From NCBI RefSeq assembly GCF_014201415.1, contig NZ_JACHEH010000002.1, positions 186,001 through 250,000 of the forward strand: DNA of 64,000 nucleotides, written 5' to 3'. The translations under genes were made by a program, and so were the position numbers. This document shows positions 18,398 through 27,281 of the stretch, piece after piece (position 1 is the stretch's first letter; the number at the start of each line of letters is the position of its first letter). The notes under the pieces were generated by a model. It saw only the letters and a program-made list of their open reading frames with translations. It was not told where the DNA came from and did not search any database. The DNA is from Chelatococcus composti (GTDB taxonomy: Bacteria; Pseudomonadota; Alphaproteobacteria; Rhizobiales; Beijerinckiaceae).

Positions 18398-19411
18398 ATG
18401 AACGATGCGCTCCTCGCCCTCCTCGACGCCCTCACACCGGCCAACCTCGCGGTCGCGGTGCTGGCGGCCGTCGCCATCGGCGGCATCGCCTACGTGGTCA
18501 TCTATCCCTGGCTGTCCGGCGAGAAACGGGTCGAGGAGCGACAGAAGGCTCTCGTCGGCAGCCCCGCGCAGCGGGCAGCCGAGCGCCTCGACGCCGCCAC
18601 CGCCAACAAGCGCGAGCAGGTGGCCCAGAGCCTCAGGGAGATCGAGGCGCGCGAGAGGCGCCGTAACAGGCTCTCCCTGGAGATGCGCATCACCCAGGCC
18701 GGGCTCGACTGGTCCAGGGGCCGCTTCTTCCTCGTCAGCGCCGGGCTCGGCCTCGCCACCGCGCTCCTCTTCCTTGCGCTGACGCACCGGCCCCTCGTGG
18801 GCCTCACCGGCCTTTTCGTCGGCTCCCTCGGCGTGCCGCGCTGGCTGCTCTCCCACCTGCGCACCAGGCGCATGAGACGCTTCATCGAGGAGCTGCCGAA
18901 CGCGCTCGACGTAGTCGTACGCGGCGTGCGCGCCGGCCTGCCGCTGGGCGACTGCCTGAAGATCATCGCCTCCGAGGCCGCCGAGCCCGTGCGCTCCGAG
19001 TTCCGCGCCATCGTGGAGGCGCAGGCGCTCGGCCTGTCGGTGGCGGACGCCTGTGCGCGCCTGCCCGAGCGCATGCCCGTGCCAGAGGCCAACTTCTTCG
19101 CCATCGTCATTGCCATCCAGCAGAAGGCGGGTGGCAACCTGTCCGAGGCGCTCGCCAACCTGTCGCGCGTGCTGCGCGAGCGCAAGAAGATGAAGGACAA
19201 GATCCAGGCGATGAGCATGGAGGCCAAGGCCTCCGCCGCCATCATCGCCTCCCTGCCCTTCGTCGTCGCCATCCTCGTCTACATCACGAGCCCCAGCTAC
19301 ATCGAGCTCCTGTGGCTCAAGGACACCGGCAAGATCGCCCTAGCCCTGTCGGGCGCGTGGATGCTGATCGGGATCATGGTCATGCGCAACATGATCAACT
19401 TCGACTTCTGA
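18398..19411 (+). CDS. tadB: Tad pilus inner-membrane protein TadB
   Basis: A 337-residue T2SF-domain membrane protein. It has an N-terminal membrane helix, a basic cytoplasmic section, a helix pair, and the GspF-like core (FIEELPNALDVVVRGVRAGLP and IAIQQKAGGNLSEALANLS) with two C-terminal helices. It forms the inner-membrane platform with TadC and is driven by CpaF. Confidence 0.94.
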   Translation: MNDALLALLDALTPANLAVAVLAAVAIGGIAYVVIYPWLSGEKRVEERQKALVGSPAQRAAERLDAATANKREQVAQSLREIEARERRRNRLSLEMRITQAGLDWSRGRFFLVSAGLGLATALLFLALTHRPLVGLTGLFVGSLGVPRWLLSHLRTRRMRRFIEELPNALDVVVRGVRAGLPLGDCLKIIASEAAEPVRSEFRAIVEAQALGLSVADACARLPERMPVPEANFFAIVIAIQQKAGGNLSEALANLSRVLRERKKMKDKIQAMSMEAKASAAIIASLPFVVAILVYITSPSYIELLWLKDTGKIALALSGAWMLIGIMVMRNMINFDF

Positions 19412-19421
19412 GGAGGCGCGG

Positions 19422-20402
19422 GTGGCCATCGTCCAGGCGCTCCTCGACCGGCTGCTCGACAGCCAGTTCATGCTGGCGGCCCTCGCCGCCGTCGCCGCCG
19501 CCGGCACGGTGCTGACGCTCGCCCTGCCGCTCGCCGAGCGCAACGCGCTCGACAAGCGCATGAGGGCCGTGGCGCTGGAGCGGGACAAAATCCGCGCCCG
19601 CGAGCGCGAGCGCGTGATGAACCGGCAGCGCATCACCCTGCGGCAGCAGCCCAAGGCCTACATGAAGCAGGTGGTCGACCGCTTCAACCTCGACCGCTGG
19701 CTGGGCACGGACACCGCCCGGGCGCGACTGACCATGGCCGGCTACCGTGGCCAGCAGGCAGAGATTGCCTTCCTCTTCTTCCGCATGGTGCTGCCCATCG
19801 GCCTGTGCCTGATCACGGCCTTCTACGTCTTCGTGCTGCTGAAGCTGCAGCAGCCGCTCGCCATCAAGCTGGGCATCGTCATCTTCGCCGCCTATGCCGG
19901 CATCAAGCTGCCGGAACTTTTTGTCTCCAACGCCATCCAGAAACGGCAGGCTTCGATCCGCCGCGCCTGGCCCGACGCGCTCGATCTGCTGCTCATCTGC
20001 GTCGAGTCCGGCATGTCGATCGAGCAGGCCTTCCGCAAGGTGGCGCAGGAGATCGGCTCCCAGTCCGTGCCGCTGGCGGAGGAGCTGACGCTCGCGACCG
20101 CAGAGCTCTCCTACCTGCCCGACAGGCGCGCCGCCTTCGAGAACCTTGGCAACCGCACGGGGCTCGACGTCGTCCGGAACGTCGCAACCGCGCTGATCCA
20201 GGCCGAGCGCTACGGTACCTCTCTCGGCCAGGCCCTGCGCGTCCTGGCGCAGGAGAGCCGCGACCAGCGCATGACCGAGGCCGAGAAGAAGGCGGCCGCC
20301 CTGCCGCCAAAGCTCACGGTGCCGATGATCCTCTTCTTCCTGCCGGTGCTCTTCGTCGTCATCATCATCCCGGCACTCATCCAGGTTTTCGACTGGAAGT
20401 AG
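19422..20402 (+). CDS. tadC: Tad pilus inner-membrane protein TadC
   Basis: A 326-residue T2SF-domain protein, partner of TadB. The core reads RRAWPDALDLLLICVESGMS with ALIQAERYGTSLGQALRVLA, and the C terminus has paired membrane helices. The start is a GTG at 19422 with GGAGG 7 bases upstream, 10 bases after tadB. It is the last gene of the plus-strand pilus operon; a convergent hydrolase gene follows after 25 bases. Confidence 0.94.
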   Translation: MAIVQALLDRLLDSQFMLAALAAVAAAGTVLTLALPLAERNALDKRMRAVALERDKIRARERERVMNRQRITLRQQPKAYMKQVVDRFNLDRWLGTDTARARLTMAGYRGQQAEIAFLFFRMVLPIGLCLITAFYVFVLLKLQQPLAIKLGIVIFAAYAGIKLPELFVSNAIQKRQASIRRAWPDALDLLLICVESGMSIEQAFRKVAQEIGSQSVPLAEELTLATAELSYLPDRRAAFENLGNRTGLDVVRNVATALIQAERYGTSLGQALRVLAQESRDQRMTEAEKKAAALPPKLTVPMILFFLPVLFVVIIIPALIQVFDWK

Positions 20403-20427
20403 CGGGACGCCCCGCCCAAGCGGGCCG

Positions 20428-22017
20428 TCAGGGCGCCGGCTCCTCGATGCGCTTCAGGACACCGAGCCCCAGATCGTGGAGATGCTCGAGCGTCACCGCG
20501 CTCGCCCTCCCGTCCGGCCCGACCGAGAAGGTCGCGGAGGACATGAGGTCCGGCATCTCAGGGAAGGGGCGATAGGTGAACAGGTCACGGTCGAAATGGC
20601 GGAGGGGGACGACCCACTTGCCCTCCGGCCCCAGCCGGATCTGCAGCGTCCCGTCCGCCTCGGCCACCACGGCACGCCCGACATAGGGGTTGGCATAGAC
20701 GCCGACGTAGGCTGCGGCCGGCAGCGCCGGCTGCGGCGATGCCGGCGGCGTGCCGTAGCGCCTGGCTGCTTCCTCGATGGTTTGCCCGAAGACCTGCTCA
20801 TAGAGCCGGTCCCACTCCTTCTTCCAGTCGCGGGTGACGTCACCCCTCATCACGAGGTCGAAGAAGCTGTCGGCAAGCGCCTCCGGCGCGCCGGTCGGGA
20901 AGGCGTTGGCGAGCACCACGATGCCGAGCTGCTCTCCCGGCAGCAGGCTGACGAGGGTCCGCGCCCCCTCGCTGAACGCGCCGGCATGGCCCCAGACCTC
21001 GCCGTAGCGGCCGTATTCGACGTTCCAGCCGAGGCCGTAGAAGGTCAGGCTGCCGGTGATGGGATGCCGGCCAAGCCACATGTGCGGCTGGTGCGTCTGG
21101 CCGAGCGCGTGGGCGTCGATGAGCTGCCTGCCGTCGAACTTGCCACTGCCGAGCTGCAACCGCACCCACTGGGCGAGGTCGCGCGCGCTGGAGCTGGCGC
21201 CGCCAGCGGGCGACTGGGCATCGGGATCGCGCCTGGACAGCGCCTTCCACCCGCCGCCGTCCCGTACGTGGAGCGTGGCCCGGTTGGGACGCGCGACGAA
21301 ATCGGCATGACGCGAGCTGGTGGACGCCATGCCGAGCGGCCGGTAGAGCCGCGTCTCGGCCGCATCCTCCCAGCTGAGACCCGCCGCCTTCGCCGCTGCG
21401 ACGGCGCCCGCCGTGAGGCCGAAGTTGCTGTAGGAATAGCCGGCGCGGAAGCTGCTCGACAGCTCGACCAGCCGCAGCCGGTGGAGAATCGTGTCGCGGT
21501 CGTAGCCGAGCCCCTCCAGCTCGTTGCCGGCAGAGCCCGGAAGGCCGCTGCGGTGGCAGAACAGGTCCCGCACCGTCACCTGCGCGGAGGGATAGGCCTC
21601 GCGAAGCCGGAAGCCGGGGTCGATGTCGGCGATGCGTGCATCCCAGCTCACCGCGCCTTCGCCGACGAGCGCCGCCACGACGGTCGCGGCGAGCGGCTTC
21701 GACAGCGAAGCGAGCTGAAAGACCGTGTCGGCGTCAACAGGCTCGCGGCCAGCCTCGTCCCGGACGCCGAAGCCCTTGAGGAACACGACCTCGTCCCGGT
21801 GGACGACAGCGACGGAAAGGCCCGGCACGTCGTCCCTGTCCACGAACTGCCGGGCCATTTCCTCCAGCGGCGGCAGAGCGGCCATCACCCTCTCCCGCGT
21901 GGCGTGCTCCACAGTCTGCGCCCGCACGGCGAGCGGCGCACCAGCCAGCAGCACCGCCAGGAGGACGCGCAGGCGGAAGGCGCGACTGCCCCCGGCACGG
22001 CCCTTCGCATGGGTCAT
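20428..22017 (-). CDS. Serine hydrolase of the beta-lactamase/penicillin-binding fold
   Basis: A 529-residue exported protein with a signal peptide ending VRAQT. The class C-like active-site set is visible: LASLSKPLA (SxxK), YSYSNFG (YxN) and WGHAGAF (HxG). A C-terminal extension of about 100 residues resembles the DUF3471-type domain of related esterases. It may act on peptidoglycan stem peptides or esters; a resistance role is not implied. The ATG at 22017 follows GGGGGAA. It is divergent from the MFS gene. Confidence 0.85.
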   Translation of the reverse strand: MTHAKGRAGGSRAFRLRVLLAVLLAGAPLAVRAQTVEHATRERVMAALPPLEEMARQFVDRDDVPGLSVAVVHRDEVVFLKGFGVRDEAGREPVDADTVFQLASLSKPLAATVVAALVGEGAVSWDARIADIDPGFRLREAYPSAQVTVRDLFCHRSGLPGSAGNELEGLGYDRDTILHRLRLVELSSSFRAGYSYSNFGLTAGAVAAAKAAGLSWEDAAETRLYRPLGMASTSSRHADFVARPNRATLHVRDGGGWKALSRRDPDAQSPAGGASSSARDLAQWVRLQLGSGKFDGRQLIDAHALGQTHQPHMWLGRHPITGSLTFYGLGWNVEYGRYGEVWGHAGAFSEGARTLVSLLPGEQLGIVVLANAFPTGAPEALADSFFDLVMRGDVTRDWKKEWDRLYEQVFGQTIEEAARRYGTPPASPQPALPAAAYVGVYANPYVGRAVVAEADGTLQIRLGPEGKWVVPLRHFDRDLFTYRPFPEMPDLMSSATFSVGPDGRASAVTLEHLHDLGLGVLKRIEEPAP

Positions 22018-22178
22018 GATGTTCCCCCCTGTGGCCATTCGGGCCGATTATACATGACGGCGGGCTGCCGCATCGTGACAGGAACCCTATCACGGCAAGG
22101 CGGTTCTTCCGGGACGCATTCGCTCCACTTTTTGTCCTTGGAGCCCAGACAGCCGGAGCCGATGCAGGAGCCGCCCCG

Positions 22179-23420
22179 ATGCTCGTCCAGATCGGAACCC
22201 TCATCGCCGCGACGAGCCTCGTCCAGCTGGCCAACGGCTTCTTCAACACCTTCCTCTCCCTGCGCCTGACGGTGGAGGACTTCGGCCCGACCGGCACGGG
22301 CGTCGTGCTCAGCGCCTATTTCGTCGGCTTCACGGCCGGCGCCGTGGGCTCGGGCCGGCTCATCCAGCGCATTGGTCACATCCGCGCCTATGCCGCCTTC
22401 GCCGGCATGGTCGTGGCTGCAACGGCGGCCATGCCGCTCGCCGTCTCGCTGCCGCTCTGGATCATCTGTCGGGCGGCCGTCGGCCTCGGCTGCGTCGGCC
22501 TGTTCATCACCACCGAAAGCTGGCTCAACGCCAAGGCCGAAGCGAACCAGCGCGGCCGCGTCTTCTCCGTCTACATGGTCGGTACCTTCACGGCCCTGGC
22601 CGCCGGGCAGCTCGTGATCGGACAGTTGCCGATCCAGTCGCCGGCGCCGTTCTCGGTCATCGTCGTGCTCTTCGCCCTCCCGCTCGTCATGGTGACGACG
22701 ACGCACGCCGAGGCGCCGGGCATGCTGCCGGACGTGACCCTGCGCTACGGCGATCTCACCCGCCAGGCGCCTGTCGCCGTGGCGGGCTGCGTCATCGGCG
22801 GCATGATCACCAGCGCCTTCTACGGCCTCGTGCCGGCCTGGATGCTGCGCGAGGGCATCGCCCAGAATACCATCGCGGTCTTCATGCTGGTTGCCGTGCT
22901 CGGCGGGCTCGCGCTGCAGATGCCGGTCGGCCGCCTGTCAGACCGCAACGACCGCCGCCTCGTGCTGGCGGGGCTCGCCGCCGGCTTCGCGGTCTCGGCG
23001 GTCCTGCTCGCGGTCCTTCCGCGCCATGCGGCCGCCGTCCTGCCCGTCGCCGCCCTGCTCGGCGGCTTCATGTCGACGCTCTATCCAGTCTGCGTTGCCC
23101 ATGCGCTCGACCGGATGCCGGCCGACCGTGTCGTGGCGGTGAGCGGACGGCTCGTGCTCGTCAGCGGCTTCGGCTCGGCCCTCGGGCCAATGATCGGCTC
23201 AGGCGTGATGGCACGGCTCGACATCGACGGGCTCCTCTACTTCATGGCCTCCATTGCGCTCCTGCTCGCCGCAGTGGCCCGCCTGCGCATCGCCTCGCGT
23301 CCGCCGCCGGCCGTGCGCGCCGAGCGGCCGTTCGACATCATCGATCCGACCGCCGCTCCCATCTCTCAGGAACCCGAGGCGACCGATCCCGACGGCTCGC
23401 CGCGTGCGGCACCGGCCTGA
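22179..23420 (+). CDS. MFS transporter, YcaD-like
   Basis: A 413-residue membrane protein with about 12 hydrophobic helices. MFS signatures include GSGRLIQRIGHIRAY between helices 2 and 3, and the related loop GRLSDRNDRRLVL in the second half. It resembles the YcaD-type MFS family of unknown substrate. The C-terminal 40 residues are hydrophilic and Pro-rich. AGGAG lies 9 bases before the ATG. Confidence 0.85.
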   Translation: MLVQIGTLIAATSLVQLANGFFNTFLSLRLTVEDFGPTGTGVVLSAYFVGFTAGAVGSGRLIQRIGHIRAYAAFAGMVVAATAAMPLAVSLPLWIICRAAVGLGCVGLFITTESWLNAKAEANQRGRVFSVYMVGTFTALAAGQLVIGQLPIQSPAPFSVIVVLFALPLVMVTTTHAEAPGMLPDVTLRYGDLTRQAPVAVAGCVIGGMITSAFYGLVPAWMLREGIAQNTIAVFMLVAVLGGLALQMPVGRLSDRNDRRLVLAGLAAGFAVSAVLLAVLPRHAAAVLPVAALLGGFMSTLYPVCVAHALDRMPADRVVAVSGRLVLVSGFGSALGPMIGSGVMARLDIDGLLYFMASIALLLAAVARLRIASRPPPAVRAERPFDIIDPTAAPISQEPEATDPDGSPRAAPA

Positions 23421-23592
23421 GCGACGGCCCCTGCCGTCTCGGCACGCCACGCCACCCTGCACCTCTGCGCCGCGATTGACGGCACGAGGGGCGAGTGCTT
23501 TCCTGCACCCGACATGGTCGCCGCGCCGGAATGTCCTGAAACTACTCAACTTTTAGTCAAATGCCGGCGCATCCGGAAAGCGGGAGGCTGCT

Positions 23593-25179
23593 GTGAGCCG
23601 TATTCGAACGTTCCTCTGCGCCGTCGCCGCGCTGTGCGCGATCTCCGCCGGCGCGCAGGCCGAAACCGTCTATCACCGCGGCAATGCCGGCGACCCGAAG
23701 ACGCTTGACGCCCACCAGACGTCGATCGACGTCGAAGCCAACATCCTGTGGGATCTCCTCGAGGGCCTCGTCACCTATGACGAGGCCGGCAGGATCGTGC
23801 CCGGCGCCGCCGAGAGCTGGACGCTGTCGCCGGACGGCACGGTCTACACCTTCAAACTGCGGGCGAACGGCAAGTGGTCGAACGGCGACCCCGTCAGGGC
23901 GTCGGACTTCGTCTTCTCCTTCCGCCGCATCATGGACCCGCAGACGGCGGCGAAGTACGCCTCGCTGCACTACCCCATCAAGAACGCCGAGAAGGTCAAC
24001 AGGGGCGAGATGAAGCCTGAGGAGCTTGGCGTCAGGGCCGTCGACGACCTGACGGTCGAGATCACGCTGGAGCGGCCGACGCCCTACTTCCTCGAGCTGC
24101 TCACCCACCAGACGGCCTTGCCGATGCATCAGGCGAGCGTCGAGCGGTTCGGCAAGGATTTCGTACGGCCCGGCAACTTCGTCTCGAACGGCGCCTACAG
24201 CCTCGCCGAGAACGTGCCAGGCGACCACATCAAGCTGGTCAAGAACCCGCATTACTGGGATGCGGCGAACGTCCAAACCGACGTGGTGATGTTCTATCCC
24301 ACCGAGGACAACGCCGCCGCCGTGCGCCGCTTCATGGCCGGCGAGCTCGACACCAACTACCAGTTTCCCATCGACCAGCTGCCCTTCCTCACGGAAAAGC
24401 TGGGCGACCAGGTGAAGACCTCGCCCTATCTCGCCATCGAGTACTACGCCATCAACAACAGGAAGGAGCCCTTCAGCGACCCGCGCGTGCGCCGCGCCCT
24501 TGCCATGGCCATCGACCGCGACTTCCTCGCCGAGAAGATCTGGAGCGGCGCGGCCACGCCCGCCTACAGCCTCGTGCCGCCCGGCATCAACGGCTACACG
24601 CCGGCCGAGGCCGATTTCGCGGCGATGTCGCAGCTCGACCGCGAGGACGAGGCAAGGAAGCTGATCGAGGAGGCCGGCTACGGCCCCGGCGGCAAGCCGC
24701 TCAAGATCGAGATCCGCTACAACACCAACGACGCGCACAAGAAGGTGGCAACGGCCATCGCCGACATGTGGAAGGAGGTGCTCGGCGCCGAGGTGACGCT
24801 GCTCAACACCGACATCAAGACCCACTACGCCCACCTGCAGAACCGGGGCGATTTCGACGTGGCACGCGCCGGCTGGGTGGGCGACTATGCCGACGCGCAG
24901 AACTTCCTCTACCTCGGCCTCACCGGCAACGCCGTCGGCAACTATGGGCAGTACAGCAACCCGAAGTACGACGAACTCGTGAAGATGTCCGACGCCACGC
25001 TCGATCCGGCGGAGCGGGCCAGGATCATGGCCGAGGCGGAGGCTGTCCTGCTCGCCGACATGGGCCTCATTCCCCTTCTCAACCGTTCGTCGCTGCACCT
25101 CGTCTCCGACAGGGTGAAGGGATGGGCCCCCAACGTGCGAAACGTGCATCGCAGCCGCTACATCAGCATCGACCGTTGA
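23593..25179 (+). CDS. Peptide ABC transporter substrate-binding protein (OppA type)
   Basis: A 528-residue periplasmic binding protein of SBP family 5. It has a signal peptide ending GAQAETV, then VYHRGNAGDPKTLDAHQTS and the family motif AAESWTLSPDGTVYTFKLR. The start is a GTG at 23593 with GGGAGG 5 bases upstream. It heads an operon with two permeases and a double ATPase, so it should deliver oligopeptides (possibly recycled wall peptides) to them. The ligand is not proven. Confidence 0.93.
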   Translation: MSRIRTFLCAVAALCAISAGAQAETVYHRGNAGDPKTLDAHQTSIDVEANILWDLLEGLVTYDEAGRIVPGAAESWTLSPDGTVYTFKLRANGKWSNGDPVRASDFVFSFRRIMDPQTAAKYASLHYPIKNAEKVNRGEMKPEELGVRAVDDLTVEITLERPTPYFLELLTHQTALPMHQASVERFGKDFVRPGNFVSNGAYSLAENVPGDHIKLVKNPHYWDAANVQTDVVMFYPTEDNAAAVRRFMAGELDTNYQFPIDQLPFLTEKLGDQVKTSPYLAIEYYAINNRKEPFSDPRVRRALAMAIDRDFLAEKIWSGAATPAYSLVPPGINGYTPAEADFAAMSQLDREDEARKLIEEAGYGPGGKPLKIEIRYNTNDAHKKVATAIADMWKEVLGAEVTLLNTDIKTHYAHLQNRGDFDVARAGWVGDYADAQNFLYLGLTGNAVGNYGQYSNPKYDELVKMSDATLDPAERARIMAEAEAVLLADMGLIPLLNRSSLHLVSDRVKGWAPNVRNVHRSRYISIDR

Positions 25180-25191
25180 TGCCTCCGGGCC

Positions 25192-25206
25192 GGCCCCGCC
25201 GGGGCC
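25192..25206 (+). terminator. Short GC hairpin between binding-protein and permease genes
   Basis: GGCCCC (25192-25197) and GGGGCC (25201-25206) form a 6-base stem with a 3-base loop right after the binding-protein stop. Stems in this position often protect the upstream message and raise binding protein over permease. No T-run follows. Confidence 0.45.
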
Positions 25207-25228
25207 ACCCCTCGCACGCGGAAAGTTC

Positions 25229-26149
25229 ATGCTCTCCTACACCCTTCGCCGCCTCCTCGGGGCTGTCCCGACGCTCTTTGTCATCGTCACCGTCGCCTTC
25301 TTCCTCGTGCGCTTCGCACCGGGCGGCCCTTTCGACCTCGAGCAGCCGCTCGCGCCGCAGGTGCTTGAGAACCTGCGGCGGGCCTACAGGCTCGACCAGC
25401 CGCTCTACCTCCAGTACCTCGACTATCTCGGCAAGCTGGTGCGCGGGGACTTCGGTCCGAGCTACGTCGCCATCGACTTCACGGTGGGAGAGATGCTGCG
25501 CCGGGCGCTGCCCTATTCCGTCACACTCGGCCTCAGCGCCCTCGTGCTGGCGATCATCGGCGGCGTCGCGGCCGGCGTGTTCGCGGCCCTGCGCCAGAAC
25601 AGTGCCGCCGACTATTCCGTCATGACGGTGGCGACAGTCGGCGTTACGGTGCCCAACTTCGTGGTAGCCCCTGTTCTCCAGCTCGTCTTCGGCCTCATGC
25701 TCGGGCTCCTGCCCCTCGGCGGCTGGGGCGACGGCGACCTCGCCCACCTGGTGATGCCCACGGTGGCGCTCGCCCTGCCACAGATGGCGGTGATTGCCCG
25801 CCTCACCCGCTCGTCCATGATCGAGGCGCTGCGCGCCGACCACATCCGCACGCTGAGGGCCTGCGGCCTGCCCGGCCATGTCGTTGTCCGCCATGCCCTC
25901 AAGGGCGCGCTGTTGCCGGTGATCTCCTATCTCGGACCGGCCGCCGCCGCCCTCGTCACCGGCTCCGTGGTCATCGAAAAGATCTTCGCCATCCCCGGCG
26001 TCGGGGCCTACTTCGTCGAGGGCGCCCTCAACCGGGACTACACGCTCGTCATGGGCACGGTGGTGACGCTGGCGGGCTTCGTCGTCGTCTTCAACCTCCT
26101 CGTCGACCTCGCCTACGCGGCGCTCGACCCGCGGGTGCGCTATGACTGA
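25229..26149 (+). CDS. Peptide ABC transporter permease (OppB type)
   Basis: A 306-residue inner-membrane permease with about six helices. It begins with the OppB/DppB signature LRRLLGAVPTLFVIVTVAFF and the loop FDLEQPLAPQVLENLRRAY, and carries the EAA-type loop (LRACGLPGHVVVRHALKGAL) that docks the ATPase. The frame overlaps the next permease by 8 bases. Confidence 0.94.
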   Translation: MLSYTLRRLLGAVPTLFVIVTVAFFLVRFAPGGPFDLEQPLAPQVLENLRRAYRLDQPLYLQYLDYLGKLVRGDFGPSYVAIDFTVGEMLRRALPYSVTLGLSALVLAIIGGVAAGVFAALRQNSAADYSVMTVATVGVTVPNFVVAPVLQLVFGLMLGLLPLGGWGDGDLAHLVMPTVALALPQMAVIARLTRSSMIEALRADHIRTLRACGLPGHVVVRHALKGALLPVISYLGPAAAALVTGSVVIEKIFAIPGVGAYFVEGALNRDYTLVMGTVVTLAGFVVVFNLLVDLAYAALDPRVRYD

Positions 26150-27281
26150 CGGCTCCCTCATTCCCGAAACCGCCGAAGCACTGCACGCCCCCGCCGGCCG
26201 CAGCCTCTTCTCGCTCGCCGTGCGGCGCCTGCTGCGCAACCGCGCGGCCGTTGCGGGCGGCATCATCCTCGCCCTCGTCACCGTCTTCTGCGTCGTCGGG
26301 CCGTGGCTGTCACCCCACCCCTACGACCGGGTCTATCGTTCCTATGTCGGGGTGCCGCCGAGCCTCGAGCGCTATCCGAAGGAATCCGCCCTCGCCGGCG
26401 CCATGGCGGAGGCGCTGCAGCGGGCGCGCCTCGCCATGGCCGATTTCCAGGTGGACGGGGACCACTTCAGCGTCACTCTCCGCTCCGACAAACCGATCGA
26501 CCCGCGCAGCACGCGCTACATCGACCGGCTCGACGAATTCTCCGATACGCGCGTGGTCGCGACCCGCGATGACGGCCGCGCGCTCGTCGTGGAGGGCCAC
26601 GTCAACCGCCAGCTCTTCCTGATGGGGACCGACCGCAGCGGCCGGGACCTGATGACGCGCATCATGGTCGGCGGCCGCATCTCCCTTCTCGTCGGCCTTC
26701 TCGCCACCGTCGTCAGCCTCGTCATCGGCGTCGCCTATGGCGCCGTGGCAGGCTTCGCCGGCGGGCGCATCGACGACCTCATGATGCGTTTCGTCGACGT
26801 GCTCTATTCCCTGCCCTTCGTCTTCTTCGTCATCCTGCTCGTGGTCTATTTCGGCCGCGACTTCGTCCTCATCTTCGTCGCCATCGGCACCGTCGAATGG
26901 CTCGACATGGCGCGCATCGTGCGTGGCCAGACCCTGGCGCTGAAACGCCGCGAGTTCGTGCAGGCGGCGGAAGCCCTCGGCGTCGGCACGGCCGGCATCC
27001 TGCGGCGGCACATCGTGCCGAACCTCCTCGGGCCCGTCGTTGTCTTCGTGACGCTGATGGTGCCGAAGATCATCCTGCTCGAGAGCTTCCTCTCCTTCCT
27101 CGGCCTCGGGGTGCAGGCCCCGCTGACGAGCTGGGGCGTGCTCATCTCGGAAGGCGCGGCCAACATCCAGAGCGCGCCCTATCTCATCATCTTCCCGTCC
27201 GTCTTCTTCGTCGCCACGCTGTTCGCCCTCAACTTCATCGGCGACGGCTTGCGCGACGCGCTCGACCCGAGGGACCGCTGA
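26142..27281 (+). CDS. Peptide ABC transporter permease (OppC type) with a long periplasmic insert
   Basis: A 379-residue permease. After the first helix (GGIILALVTVFCVVGPWL) a non-membrane stretch of about 100 residues precedes the conserved LMGTDRSGRDLMTRIMVGGR. This makes it about 80 residues longer than a usual OppC. The EAA loop is AAEALGVGTAGILRRHIVPN. It overlaps OppB by 8 bases and the ATPase gene by 1 base. Confidence 0.93.
   Translation: MTDGSLIPETAEALHAPAGRSLFSLAVRRLLRNRAAVAGGIILALVTVFCVVGPWLSPHPYDRVYRSYVGVPPSLERYPKESALAGAMAEALQRARLAMADFQVDGDHFSVTLRSDKPIDPRSTRYIDRLDEFSDTRVVATRDDGRALVVEGHVNRQLFLMGTDRSGRDLMTRIMVGGRISLLVGLLATVVSLVIGVAYGAVAGFAGGRIDDLMMRFVDVLYSLPFVFFVILLVVYFGRDFVLIFVAIGTVEWLDMARIVRGQTLALKRREFVQAAEALGVGTAGILRRHIVPNLLGPVVVFVTLMVPKIILLESFLSFLGLGVQAPLTSWGVLISEGAANIQSAPYLIIFPSVFFVATLFALNFIGDGLRDALDPRDR

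Noticed and set aside
20428-22017. Beta-lactamase resistance gene
   Set aside because: The active-site motifs fit the broad serine hydrolase/penicillin-binding group. The C-terminal extension and motif details favour an esterase or peptidase-like protein, not a true class C enzyme.
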